Source: an uncultured Chitinophaga sp. (GTDB taxonomy: Bacteria; Bacteroidota; Bacteroidia; Chitinophagales; Chitinophagaceae). Taken from it: DNA of 64,000 nt. The position numbers and the translations under genes are program-made. Of the stretch, positions 1-7,773 are shown piece by piece. The stretch is taken from contig NZ_CALEJS010000041.1 in assembly GCF_937898475.1 (NCBI RefSeq), positions 1-64,000 of the forward strand. Reading direction: 5' to 3'. Every line of letters begins with the position of its first letter. The stretch's first letter is position 1. A model generated the notes under the pieces. The model was not told the DNA's origin. It worked only from the letters and a program-made list of their open reading frames with translations, and did not search any database.

Positions 1-48
1 AAAGTAACACCTACCTCAACAAAATCATAGGTGCTGTCTACCGCGACC

Positions 49-462
49 TTACATGGTACTGGCTTTCCGTTTTTCCTTATCAACCTTCTGCTGGAATTTT
101 TCATTGTGGAAGTCTACCAACTCCAAGAGGGTGCGTTTTTCCCGGTTGATACCGTTGTAGGAATTTTTAATCATGGTAGCGGTAACCACAGGGTCCAGCG
201 CTTTCAGTTGATTGTAATGCCTGATAAGCTCACTCTTTACCTGTTGCAGGTACCTGTTGACTTCAATTGCCTCTGCGGATTTACCAGTAATGATACCGGC
301 CTCTTTGTTGAATTTTGAAGGGTCAACTTTGTAGCCGAGGGAAAAGCCTTCCCTTGGAAAACCAGTGACGGTAAGCCGTACACAGATGGTTGCTTTTCCG
401 TCCGGATTAAGATTGTCGTACCTGAGATGAAAGAGAATAGATAAATCTTGACTTACTTTCAT
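49..462 (-). pseudogene. Truncated phage-type tyrosine integrase (N-terminal part only)
   Basis: These 137 codons resemble the N-terminus of Bacteroidota tyrosine integrases of mobile elements. There is a basic arm DNA-binding region (about residues 1-100, including FPREGFSLGYKVDPSKFN) and then the first helix of the core-binding domain (LLELVDFHNEKFQQKV). A full integrase is about 400 residues and carries the R-H-R-Y catalytic domain; here a TAA ends the frame after KASTM. Immediately after it, another frame stays open to the window edge (KVAVDSTYDFVEVGVT), which does not look like integrase. The gene may therefore be frameshifted or fused to other sequence by a deletion. It starts about 250 bp from the 3' end of tRNA-Lys and reads away from it, the usual arrangement of an integrase at a tRNA attachment site. 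Part of the gene could continue to the left of the window. Confidence 0.7.
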
Positions 463-557
463 AGTCCAGTTGTTTTAGGTGCCGATTTGCAATTTTGTTT
501 GGTTCTTTTTGTATCGGTTTGGTTTCCTAAAACCCTTTACTGATAAGCATCTACCAG

Positions 558-603
558 AAAAAAGGATACAGTAAACTTAGAAATTTTTACTGTATCCTTT
601 TTT
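558..603. terminator. Perfect 18-bp hairpin, probably a bidirectional terminator
   Basis: Positions 558-575 and 586-603 are exact reverse complements around a 10-nt loop. The arm begins with six A and the opposite arm ends with six T, so the hairpin looks like an intrinsic terminator on either strand. It lies between the truncated integrase and tRNA-Lys and could insulate the tRNA from element transcription. Confidence 0.65.
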
Positions 604-655
604 GTATCTATTCAGATTCGTTTTTTATGATTTATCTTTTTATCATAAAAACAGA

Positions 656-689
656 AAAGCCGCGTAAATCCTACGATTCAAGCGGCTTT
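656..689 (-). terminator. Hairpin downstream of tRNA-Lys
   Basis: An 8-bp stem (656-663 pairing with 682-689, core AAAGCCGC) lies 24 bases past the tRNA 3' end and is followed on the minus strand by a T-rich run. This fits an intrinsic terminator for the tRNA transcript. Confidence 0.6.
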
Positions 690-712
690 AATTTTCTTTG
701 ATATTCTTCCTG

Positions 713-785
713 TGATTCCGCTGGGACTCGAACCCAGGACCCATACATTAAAAGTGTATTGCTCTACCAACTGAGCTACGGAATC
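713..785 (-). tRNA. tRNA-Lys (anticodon UUU)
   Basis: On the minus strand this folds as a normal 73-nt tRNA. The acceptor stem is GATTCCG/CGGAATC, the anticodon loop is CTTTTAA with anticodon TTT, and the T arm contains GGGTTCGAGTCCC. The discriminator base is A and CCA is not encoded. The 3' end faces the truncated integrase, so this gene is the likely attachment site of the element whose remains occupy the left edge. Confidence 0.96.
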
Positions 786-967
786 ATCGCTTTTATCTGT
801 AAAGCGGCTGCAAAAATAGCCATATTTTTATTCGAAACAAGCTTTTATCAAAAAAAGTTATTCCCATCCCGCTAAAACCAGCCACAGCCAAACATTCCAG
901 CCATACATGCTTTACGCAAACTTATACACGTGCATAAGAAAAATACGCAAGCTTCTCTCCCATGGCC

Positions 968-975
968 TATTTTTG
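968..975 (+). promoter_or_regulatory. Bacteroidota -7 promoter box (TAnnTTTG)
   Basis: TATTTTTG matches the Bacteroidota -7 consensus exactly and lies 27 bp before the ATG at 1003. It supports that start over the longer upstream frame. No clear -33 TTTG is seen at the usual spacing. Confidence 0.55.
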
Positions 976-1002
976 CGACAATTAAACCATACACCCATAC
1001 CC

Positions 1003-1812
1003 ATGCAACATTTCACTAACAAGGTGGCCGTTATCACCGGCGGCTCTTCCGGTATCGGGAAAGCCCTCACCCTCGCCCTCCTGCAGGCCGGCGCCAAAGT
1101 CGCCATCTGCGGCAGGAAACAGGATACCCTTGACGTCATAAAGCAAACAACCGCTAACGATAATTTGTTCACCTGCGTGGCAGACGTAAGCCTGGAAACA
1201 GACTGCAAAGCCTTTATCCACGCCGTTCGCCAGCATTTTGGCCAGATAGACATCCTCATCAACAACGCCGGGATCTCCATGAGAGCCCTGTTCAGAGATG
1301 CAGACCTCAAGGTACTCAAAACCCTGATGGACATCAACTTCTGGGGAACCGTCTATTGCACCAAATATGCGCTGCCTTCCATCCTGGAAACCAAAGGAAC
1401 CATAGTAGGTATCTCCTCCATCGCCGGCTATCGCGGACTGCCAGGCCGTACCGGCTACTCCGCCTCCAAATTCGCCATGCAGGGATTCCTGGAAGCCCTG
1501 CGTACCGAAAACCTGCATACAGGCGTTAACGTAATGTGGGTATGCCCCGGCTTTACGGCGTCGAATATACGTAACACCGCGCTGGACCAAAGCGGGCAGT
1601 CCCAAAAGGAAACGCCCCTCGAAGAAAACAAGCTGATGTCTGCCGAAGCAGTGGCCGATGCCACCCTGAAAGCCATCGCCAAACGCAAACGCACCCTGGT
1701 GCTCACCGGGCAAGGCAAGCTCACAGTACTCCTCAGCAAACTGCTGCCAGGCGTGCTGGATGGCCTGGTGTTTAATCACTTCCGGAAAGAACCTGGCTCA
1801 CCACTGAAGTAA
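1003..1812 (+). CDS. Short-chain dehydrogenase/reductase (SDR)
   Basis: A 269-residue classical SDR, an NAD(P)-dependent oxidoreductase of unknown substrate. The glycine-rich cofactor motif TGGSSGIGKAL is near residue 12. NNAG follows at about 85, and the catalytic Ser...YxxxK is seen as SSIAGYRG...YSASK. The protein ends with a basic tail typical of membrane-associated SDRs of this group. The open frame reaches upstream to 907, but the promoter box at 968 and the family N-terminus (KVAVITGG) favour the ATG at 1003. The gene is alone and is followed directly by a hairpin repeat and T-tract. NADP is plausible because of the downstream basic residues (CGRK), but this cannot be settled here. Confidence 0.9.
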   Translation: MQHFTNKVAVITGGSSGIGKALTLALLQAGAKVAICGRKQDTLDVIKQTTANDNLFTCVADVSLETDCKAFIHAVRQHFGQIDILINNAGISMRALFRDADLKVLKTLMDINFWGTVYCTKYALPSILETKGTIVGISSIAGYRGLPGRTGYSASKFAMQGFLEALRTENLHTGVNVMWVCPGFTASNIRNTALDQSGQSQKETPLEENKLMSAEAVADATLKAIAKRKRTLVLTGQGKLTVLLSKLLPGVLDGLVFNHFRKEPGSPLK

Positions 1813-1815
1813 GCC

Positions 1816-1908
1816 ACTAGCTGCCGGCTATTAGCTTTTAGCTATTACACGTCTGTTGGAAGCCACCGCCAAAAGCTAACAGCCAAAAGCTAACGGCTGA
1901 TTTTTTTT
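1816..1908. repeat. Heptamer-arm inverted repeat, AGCTATT family (copy A1)
   Basis: The left arm (about 1816-1847) is made of 7-bp words AGCTGCC, GGCTATT, AGCTTTT, AGCTATT. The right arm (about 1868-1900) is their reverse complement in the same 7-bp rhythm and is followed by eight T. It begins 3 bp after the SDR stop and so probably acts as that gene's terminator. Confidence 0.75.
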
Positions 1909-2006
1909 CCCTTTCTTTGCACATAAATTTTCGTATACACCCCACCTGGCATTATTTTGGGAGGTTCGCCCGGTCGGGAGAATAAGATTATCCGGATTCA
2001 TTCTAC

Positions 2007-2834
2007 ATGTCCATCATTACACTTACATCAGACATTGGTTACCAGGACTACCTGGTTGGCGCCATCAAGGGCCAACTGTGGCAGGATTGCCCTGGCTGCC
2101 ATGTGGCGGACATTACCCACCAGATACATCCCTTCAACCTCCCCCAGGCCACCTATATCTGCAAAAGTGCTTTCGCCTGGTTTCCCCCCGGCGCTTTTCA
2201 TATTGTGCTCATCAACCTCTTTGACCGTAAAGTAGATCACGTGCTGCTCGCCTCCTGGAACGGTCAGTATATCGCCTGCGCCGATAACGGGCTTATTACC
2301 ATGATCACCGGCGGACAATCCGCACAGGTAGTGAATCTGCCCCTGGATACCGGCAAACCCCGGAACACCTTTACCATCATCCAGCGCTTCTCCCAGGCTT
2401 TCCAGGCCTTACAACAAGGCCAGTCACTGGAGCAGGTAGGCGCCCCCGCAGAAAATATAGTGGTGAAGAATAACCTGCAGCCGCTTACAGGGGAAGATTA
2501 TATCGAAGGACAGATCATCCACATCGACAATTTCGAGAACGTGGTAGTGAACATCACCCGCGAACAGTTTGAGGCACAACGCGGTCAGCGTAAGTTCAAG
2601 ATCTATTTCCGCCGCGATGAGGTCATTGCCAACCTGTCAGAAACCTATGCCGATGTAGCCGAAGGCCAGAAACTGGCCCTGTTTAACGCCGCCGGCTACC
2701 TGGAAATAGCCATCAACAAAGGCAACGCCGCCGGTCTCTTCGGCCTGCAAAGCTTCCGCCGCGACCAGCTTAACCAGCCTTCCGGGCATCAGCAACTCTC
2801 CTTCTACCAGACCGTCAGGATCATTTTCGAGTAG
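2007..2834 (+). CDS. SAM hydroxide adenosyltransferase-like protein (DUF62 family)
   Basis: A 275-residue member of the DUF62 / SAM hydroxide adenosyltransferase family, whose characterised members split S-adenosylmethionine to adenosine and methionine. The N-terminal block TSDIGYQDYLVGAIKG, the CADNGLI block (about residues 91-97) and the C-terminal domain motif HIDNFENVVVNI are the family landmarks. The segment that normally reads VDPGVG followed by Arg is INLFDRKVDH here. By hand alignment the catalytic Asp and Arg of archaeal enzymes are therefore not conserved, and the activity could differ. No signal peptide is seen. It stands alone between two unrelated genes. ATG 2007 is the first start that includes the conserved N-terminal strand. 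Confidence 0.85.
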   Translation: MSIITLTSDIGYQDYLVGAIKGQLWQDCPGCHVADITHQIHPFNLPQATYICKSAFAWFPPGAFHIVLINLFDRKVDHVLLASWNGQYIACADNGLITMITGGQSAQVVNLPLDTGKPRNTFTIIQRFSQAFQALQQGQSLEQVGAPAENIVVKNNLQPLTGEDYIEGQIIHIDNFENVVVNITREQFEAQRGQRKFKIYFRRDEVIANLSETYADVAEGQKLALFNAAGYLEIAINKGNAAGLFGLQSFRRDQLNQPSGHQQLSFYQTVRIIFE

Positions 2835-2915
2835 GCCCCCGTGGCAATAAGTAAAAAAGATATTATATAAAAAGTTAAAACAGTTTCACTAAATAGCATA
2901 ATTTGCTACTTTTTC

Positions 2916-2923
2916 TATTTTTG
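2916..2923 (+). promoter_or_regulatory. Bacteroidota -7 promoter box
   Basis: TATTTTTG is an exact TAnnTTTG match 20 bp before the ATG at 2944. It predicts a short leader for the GT117-type gene. Confidence 0.55.
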
Positions 2924-2943
2924 TCGGACTTTAAACCCACTGT

Positions 2944-5900
2944 ATGAATTTTAAAAGGACGAATAACATTGTAGGCTGGGTCATTTGTGTAATTGCCTGC
3001 ACTGTGTACATTATGACAATGGAAGCTACCGGCAGCTTATGGGACTGCGGTGAGTTCATCTCCAGCGCTTACAAAGTGCAGGTGCCCCACCCCCCCGGAG
3101 CTCCGCTGTTTGTATTGCTCGGAAGATTGTTCACCATGTTCCTGAAACCCTCTCAGGCAGCCTTGGGCGTCAACCTGATGTCTGCGCTGTCAAGCGGTTT
3201 CACTATCCTGTTCCTTTTCTGGACGATCACCCACTTTGCCCGCCGCCTCATGGTGCAGCCGGGAGAGATGATCAGCAGCGAGAAAATGATTGCCATCATG
3301 GGCGCAGGTGTAGTGGGCGCACTGGCCTACACCTTCTCCGATTCGTTCTGGTTTTCTGCAGTGGAAGGCGAAGTATACGCCATGTCCTCCCTGTTTACCG
3401 CCATCGTATTCTGGGCCATCCTCAAATGGGAGCATGAGGCAGACGAACCTTATGCCGACCGCTGGATCGTGTTCATCGCCTTTATGATGGGTCTCTCCAT
3501 CGGCGTCCACCTCCTGAACCTGCTGACCATCCCGGCCATCGTAATGGTATACTACTTCAAACGCTATAAAGTAACGCCCTGGGGCACCTTCTGGGCTTTC
3601 ATGATAGGCTGCGGCATCACCGGCCTGGTACAGAAATTCGTTATCCAGGATACCATCAAGGCGTCCGGCTATATGGACGTATTTTTTGTAAACAGCCTGG
3701 GTATGCCCTTCTTCACCGGTTTTGCCTTCTACTTCATTGCCCTGGTGGCCGTGCTGTGGTGGGGCTACCGCAACCCTAAGTTCGGCCTCTACGCACCGCT
3801 GATCCTGATCGCTTCCGTGATCATCATCCCGGCCTTTAATACAGCCGATGGCGGTGGCATCATCTTCCTGAAACTGGTATTGGCTGCCATCGTGCTGCTG
3901 ATCCCCTACTTCCTGAAACTGATCGGGGTAAAGCAGGGCGGAGCAACAACACTGCACTTCACCCGGCTCACCATCACCTGTATACTCTTCCTCTTACTGG
4001 GTTACTCCACTTATATTACTACCATGGTGCGCTCTACCGCCAACCCTGCTGTAGATATGTATAATGTGGACAATCCCATTTCCCTGGTAGGTTACCTGGG
4101 CCGCGAACAATATGGCGATTTCCCGCTGCTGTACGGCCAGGTGTTCACCGCCCGTCCAACAGAGTACAAGGAAACCGGTAACATCTACGCCCGTGGTAAA
4201 GACAAATACGAGATCGCCGGCAAAAAAGTAGTCCCGGTATACGCTCCTGAAGATAAAATGCTGTTCCCCCGCGTATGGGACGCCAGCAATGACCAGGGTC
4301 ATGCAGACTACTACCGCAGCTACCTGAACCTCCAGCAGGGCGAGAAACCCTCCTTTGGAGATAATATCCGTTTCTTCCTGGGCTACCAGGTGAATTTCAT
4401 GTACTTCCGCTACTTCCTCTGGAACTTCTCCGGCAGGCAGAACGATACCCAGGGCTATGGCAACGTGCGCGACGGTAACTGGATCACCGGTATCTCCTTC
4501 ATCGATAACCTGATGTATGGAGACCAGTCTACCATGCCAGACAGCCTGAAAGACAACAAAGCGCATAACCGCATGTTCATGCTGCCCCTGATACTGGGCC
4601 TGATAGGCTTATTCTATCACTACAGCCGTCACCGCAGGGACTTCCTGGTGGCAGCGCTGCTGTTCTTCTTCACCGGCTTTGCCATCGTACTGTACCTGAA
4701 CCAGGCGGGTAACCAGCCCCGTGAACGTGACTACGCTTATGTAGGTTCTTTCTACGCCTTCGCCATCTGGATCGGTTTGGGCGTATTGTCTGTTTACGAA
4801 TTCTTTAAAAAGAAGCTGAAGAACAACTCCCTCTCCGCTCCCCTCTCGGCAGCAATCTGCCTGCTGGCAGTTCCGGTGCTGATGGGCTTCCAGGAATGGG
4901 ATGACCATGACCGTTCTTCCAAAACCATTGCACGCGACGTGGCAAGGGATTACCTGGAATCCTGCGCGCCTAACGCTATCCTCTTTACCGTAGGCGATAA
5001 CGATACTTACCCGCTGTGGTACGCTCAGGAAGTGGAAGGCATCCGCCCGGATGTACGTGTGATCAACCTCAGTCTGCTGGGTGTAGACTGGTATATTGAC
5101 CAGCAACGCCAGAAGGTGAACCAGAGTGATCCCGTGCCGATGAGCTGGAGCCCGGACAAATACCGTGGCGAAAACCGCAACTATATACGTTTCTATGACG
5201 CCGGTGTATTCCCGCAGGATAAATTCTACAACCTGAAGGAAGTAATGGCTTTCATGGGTTCTGATGATCCGCGCGCCAAACTGAGCACCACAGACGGCAG
5301 CCAGGAAAACTACCTGCCCTCTCAGAAACTGTTCATACCGGTGAATGTGGCCGAAGTAATTAAAGCGGGTATCGTGGATATTAAGGACAGCGCCAAAATA
5401 CTGCCGCAGCTGCCCCTCCAGATCAACAAAAGCTACCTGCTGAAGAACGATCTGGCCGTATATGATATCATCGCTGCGAACGACTGGAAACGGCCGATCT
5501 ACTTTACCAGTCCTACAGACCTGGGCCTGAACGATTACCTGCGCATGGACGGTTTAACCTACCGCCTGGTGCCGCTGCGTAAAGAGCCGAATAATGATAT
5601 GCTGGGCGCCGATTTCAACGTGAACACGCCTTTCATGTATAACAACCTGATGACCAAATTCACTTTCGGCGGCGCTGAAAGGAATGGCACCTACTTCGAT
5701 GAGCCCAACAGGAAACTGCTGCAATATCTCAGGAACGCCTATACGCGCCTGGGTACTTCCCTTGCACAGGAAGGTCAAAAGGATTCTGCGCTCGCGGTGC
5801 TGAACAAGGCGGATAAAGGCCTGCTGGAATCTACCTTCCCGTATGCCATGACATCGCCCAACAACATGCACAACTACAGCTCCATGCAGACGGCTTACGC

Positions 5901-6171
5901 CTACTACCTGGCCGGCGATATGAAGAAAGCGAACGAGATCGCATCCAAGATCACCCGCGATTGCCAGCAACAGCTGAACTACTACCGTTCACTGCCGCCG
6001 GGCAAGCTGACCAGCGACCTGCAACGTGACGGACAGATGGCGGAACAGTTCATTTCCCTGCTACAGCGCATGAAAAATGATTTCAGCGACAGCACCAAAC
6101 AGCAGGAACTGCCGGGTAACATGAATACCCTTTCAGATTCACCTGCGGCCAATGCTGACTCAGGAAAATAA
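2944..6171 (+). CDS. DUF2723 / GT117-type polytopic membrane glycosyltransferase
   Basis: A 1075-residue protein of the DUF2723 family (TMEM260-like, classed as glycosyltransferase family 117; the human relative is a protein O-mannosyltransferase). The N-terminal signature SLWDCGEFISSAYK is followed by VPHPPGAPLFVLLGR (about residues 32-60). About ten membrane segments follow to about residue 630, and then a large extracytoplasmic domain with the GDNDTYPLWYAQ motif. A TPR-like helical region lies near the C-terminus. The expected role is transfer of a sugar from a lipid-linked donor to protein or glycan outside the inner membrane (family inference; Bacteroidota members are largely uncharacterised). 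The adjacent DUF4260 gene is only 15 bp downstream, so the two may be co-transcribed. Confidence 0.88.
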   Translation: MNFKRTNNIVGWVICVIACTVYIMTMEATGSLWDCGEFISSAYKVQVPHPPGAPLFVLLGRLFTMFLKPSQAALGVNLMSALSSGFTILFLFWTITHFARRLMVQPGEMISSEKMIAIMGAGVVGALAYTFSDSFWFSAVEGEVYAMSSLFTAIVFWAILKWEHEADEPYADRWIVFIAFMMGLSIGVHLLNLLTIPAIVMVYYFKRYKVTPWGTFWAFMIGCGITGLVQKFVIQDTIKASGYMDVFFVNSLGMPFFTGFAFYFIALVAVLWWGYRNPKFGLYAPLILIASVIIIPAFNTADGGGIIFLKLVLAAIVLLIPYFLKLIGVKQGGATTLHFTRLTITCILFLLLGYSTYITTMVRSTANPAVDMYNVDNPISLVGYLGREQYGDFPLLYGQVFTARPTEYKETGNIYARGKDKYEIAGKKVVPVYAPEDKMLFPRVWDASNDQGHADYYRSYLNLQQGEKPSFGDNIRFFLGYQVNFMYFRYFLWNFSGRQNDTQGYGNVRDGNWITGISFIDNLMYGDQSTMPDSLKDNKAHNRMFMLPLILGLIGLFYHYSRHRRDFLVAALLFFFTGFAIVLYLNQAGNQPRERDYAYVGSFYAFAIWIGLGVLSVYEFFKKKLKNNSLSAPLSAAICLLAVPVLMGFQEWDDHDRSSKTIARDVARDYLESCAPNAILFTVGDNDTYPLWYAQEVEGIRPDVRVINLSLLGVDWYIDQQRQKVNQSDPVPMSWSPDKYRGENRNYIRFYDAGVFPQDKFYNLKEVMAFMGSDDPRAKLSTTDGSQENYLPSQKLFIPVNVAEVIKAGIVDIKDSAKILPQLPLQINKSYLLKNDLAVYDIIAANDWKRPIYFTSPTDLGLNDYLRMDGLTYRLVPLRKEPNNDMLGADFNVNTPFMYNNLMTKFTFGGAERNGTYFDEPNRKLLQYLRNAYTRLGTSLAQEGQKDSALAVLNKADKGLLESTFPYAMTSPNNMHNYSSMQTAYAYYLAGDMKKANEIASKITRDCQQQLNYYRSLPPGKLTSDLQRDGQMAEQFISLLQRMKNDFSDSTKQQELPGNMNTLSDSPAANADSGK

Positions 6172-6186
6172 CAACGGATTCAATAA

Positions 6187-6546
6187 ATGAAAATCTCTTT
6201 AAGACTGGAAGAAGCAGCCATGCTGCTTCTTTCTTTATTTATGTTCAGGCTGCAAAGTCCCTATGCCTGGTGGGTTTTCGCCGCCTGCTTTCTCCTACCG
6301 GATATCAGCATGCTGGCTTACCTGGTGAATAACCGGGTTGGCGCCTGGGTGTACAACCTTTTTCACCACAAAGGCGTGGCCATACTGGTGTACCTGGCGG
6401 GGTATTACCTTAACAATGATGTATTGATATTTACAGGTCTGATCTTATTCGGGCATTCCTCCTTCGACAGGATGCAGGGGTACGGGCTGAAGTTTGTAAC
6501 AGGCTTTAAGGATACACATTTGGGGAGAATAGGGAAGAAAGTTTAA
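6187..6546 (+). CDS. DUF4260 small membrane protein
   Basis: A 119-residue hydrophobic protein with about four membrane segments, recognisable as DUF4260 by LLPDISMLAYLVN, YNLFHHKG and the C-terminal HSSFDRMQGYGLK and GFKDTHLGRIGK. No function is known for the family. It follows the GT117-type gene after 15 bp and shares its strand, so co-expression is likely. Its stop lies immediately before repeat copy B1. Confidence 0.85.
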   Translation: MKISLRLEEAAMLLLSLFMFRLQSPYAWWVFAACFLLPDISMLAYLVNNRVGAWVYNLFHHKGVAILVYLAGYYLNNDVLIFTGLILFGHSSFDRMQGYGLKFVTGFKDTHLGRIGKKV

Positions 6547-6625
6547 AGGTTTGATGGTTTGAAAGTTTGAAGGTGGCCTGATGATTCGGGACAACTTCAA
6601 ACTTTCAAACCATCAAAGTTTCAGA
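6547..6625. repeat. Inverted repeat with 8-bp words, GTTTGAAG family (copy B1)
   Basis: Positions 6550-6572 and 6595-6617 form a perfect 23-bp inverted repeat around a 22-nt loop (6573-6594). The arms are 8-bp words TTTGATGG, TTTGAAAG, TTTGAAGG. The element exactly fills the gap between two convergent stop codons, so it is a candidate bidirectional terminator. Its loop is nearly identical to that of copy B2. Confidence 0.85.
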
Positions 6626-7477
6626 CTATTTCAATTTGCTGACTACCGTCCGCCAATACTTCGCACTTTCTTTCACTTCCGGTACACTGTTTTCCCAGTG
6701 GTATTCATACTCTGCAGAGAACAGGCCCCTGAATTTTTGCTTTTTCAGCTCTCTCATTACGCCTTCGATGTTGCTGTGCCCCTGGCCCCATATTACATCG
6801 TGCGCTTTGGGGGATTTTTCGCTCATATCTTTGATGTGCAGGCTAAAAACACGGCCTTGCAGCTTCTGAACGCATTCAACGGGATCGAGACCGGAACGTA
6901 CCCAGTGACCGATATCCGCACAGGCGCCAAACAGCTTGCTCCTTCCTTCTACGGCTACCAGTACACTGTCAGGATGCCAGTAGTGGCTGGGACGGGGATG
7001 ATCATGAATGGCTACCTTGATCTGGTACTGATCGCATAATTTGGAGATCAGGTCCCAGTGCTCGTTCTTAGGCTCTGCGGTGATGATCTGGATGCCCATG
7101 GCTTTCGCAAAATCAAATACCTGCCTCCATTCGCCCTCGTCTTTCGGAGATACTACGCCGTATGCTACCAGTTTTTTGTGCTTTTCCTTGAACAGCTCCT
7201 TCACCTTTGCCTGGGTAGCGGGGTCCATCCTGAAATCGGTGGTTCCCTCGATCCCTCCGCCAATACGCTGGCCGGGATAGCATTCCACGTACTGGATTCC
7301 GCAGCTGTCCATTTTATCCAGCGCTTCTGCCAGTGTGAAACGGTTAAAGGTGTACGCCTGTGCACCCAGCCACCAGCCTAATTCATCCGCATTTGCCTGG
7401 GCATTTGCAGACTCCCATCCTCCCGCGCCAACGCTCAGGGCTCCGGCCAGCAGAAAGGCTTTCATCAGTTTTTTCAT
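6626..7477 (-). CDS. Exported sugar phosphate isomerase/epimerase-like protein
   Basis: A 283-residue protein of the xylose isomerase-like TIM-barrel superfamily. A Sec signal peptide (MKKLMKAFLLAGALSVGAGG...ANA) precedes the barrel, which begins near ELGWWLGAQAYTFN. Conserved barrel features include VECYPGQ, IAVHDHPRP-like AIHDHPRPSHYW, CADIGHWVRSG and SLHIKDM, and these supply the metal-binding Glu, Asp and His typical of the fold. Such exported members occur with Gfo/Idh/MocA oxidoreductases and DUF1080 proteins in Bacteroidota sugar pathways; relatives of both lie at 10569-12751. The substrate is unknown. The gene converges on the DUF4260 gene with B1 between them. Confidence 0.85.
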   Translation of the reverse strand: MKKLMKAFLLAGALSVGAGGWESANAQANADELGWWLGAQAYTFNRFTLAEALDKMDSCGIQYVECYPGQRIGGGIEGTTDFRMDPATQAKVKELFKEKHKKLVAYGVVSPKDEGEWRQVFDFAKAMGIQIITAEPKNEHWDLISKLCDQYQIKVAIHDHPRPSHYWHPDSVLVAVEGRSKLFGACADIGHWVRSGLDPVECVQKLQGRVFSLHIKDMSEKSPKAHDVIWGQGHSNIEGVMRELKKQKFRGLFSAEYEYHWENSVPEVKESAKYWRTVVSKLK

Positions 7478-7563
7478 TCTTTATAGATTTTTAGTTATAG
7501 TGTTGAAAATCAGTTTTGATCAGACGGGTAAAATAAGCGGTTTTGCGCAACAATGCAAATGAA

Positions 7564-7680
7564 ACGTCTGAAGGTTTGAGCGGCTGAAAGTTTAAAAGTC
7601 TGAGGATTTGAAAGTTGGAAGGGTGGCCTGCTGCTTTGGGACATCTTCAAACTTTCAAACCCTCAACGCTCAAACGCCCA
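7564..7680. repeat. Inverted repeat, GTTTGAAG family (copy B2)
   Basis: The left arm (about 7564-7620) carries degenerate words such as GTCTGAAG, GTTTGAGC and ATTTGAAA. The right arm (7645-7680) has CTTCAAACTTTCAAACC and variants. The centre, about 7621-7644, reads like the loop of copy B1 with only a few substitutions. It lies between divergent genes, upstream of the VWA gene. Confidence 0.75.
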
Positions 7681-7773
7681 GGCCCCCCAACTGATTTTTT
7701 TTGCGTAATTTTAAACATACGAGTTGATAAACCACAGGAAACCGGTAATGACTGACAGATAAACAACAAGCTG

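Noticed and set aside
982..1779. Long minus-strand frame opposite the SDR gene
   Set aside because: It is the antisense shadow of a well-supported SDR gene and has no recognisable motif.
1909..2006. Possible SAM riboswitch upstream of the DUF62 gene
   Set aside because: Some pairing (GGGAGG...CCC words) can be drawn, but no known SAM riboswitch core is recognisable.
6547..7680. CRISPR array suggested by regularly spaced GTTTGAA words
   Set aside because: The words are contiguous 8-bp repeats in inverted arms without unique spacers, and no cas genes are present.
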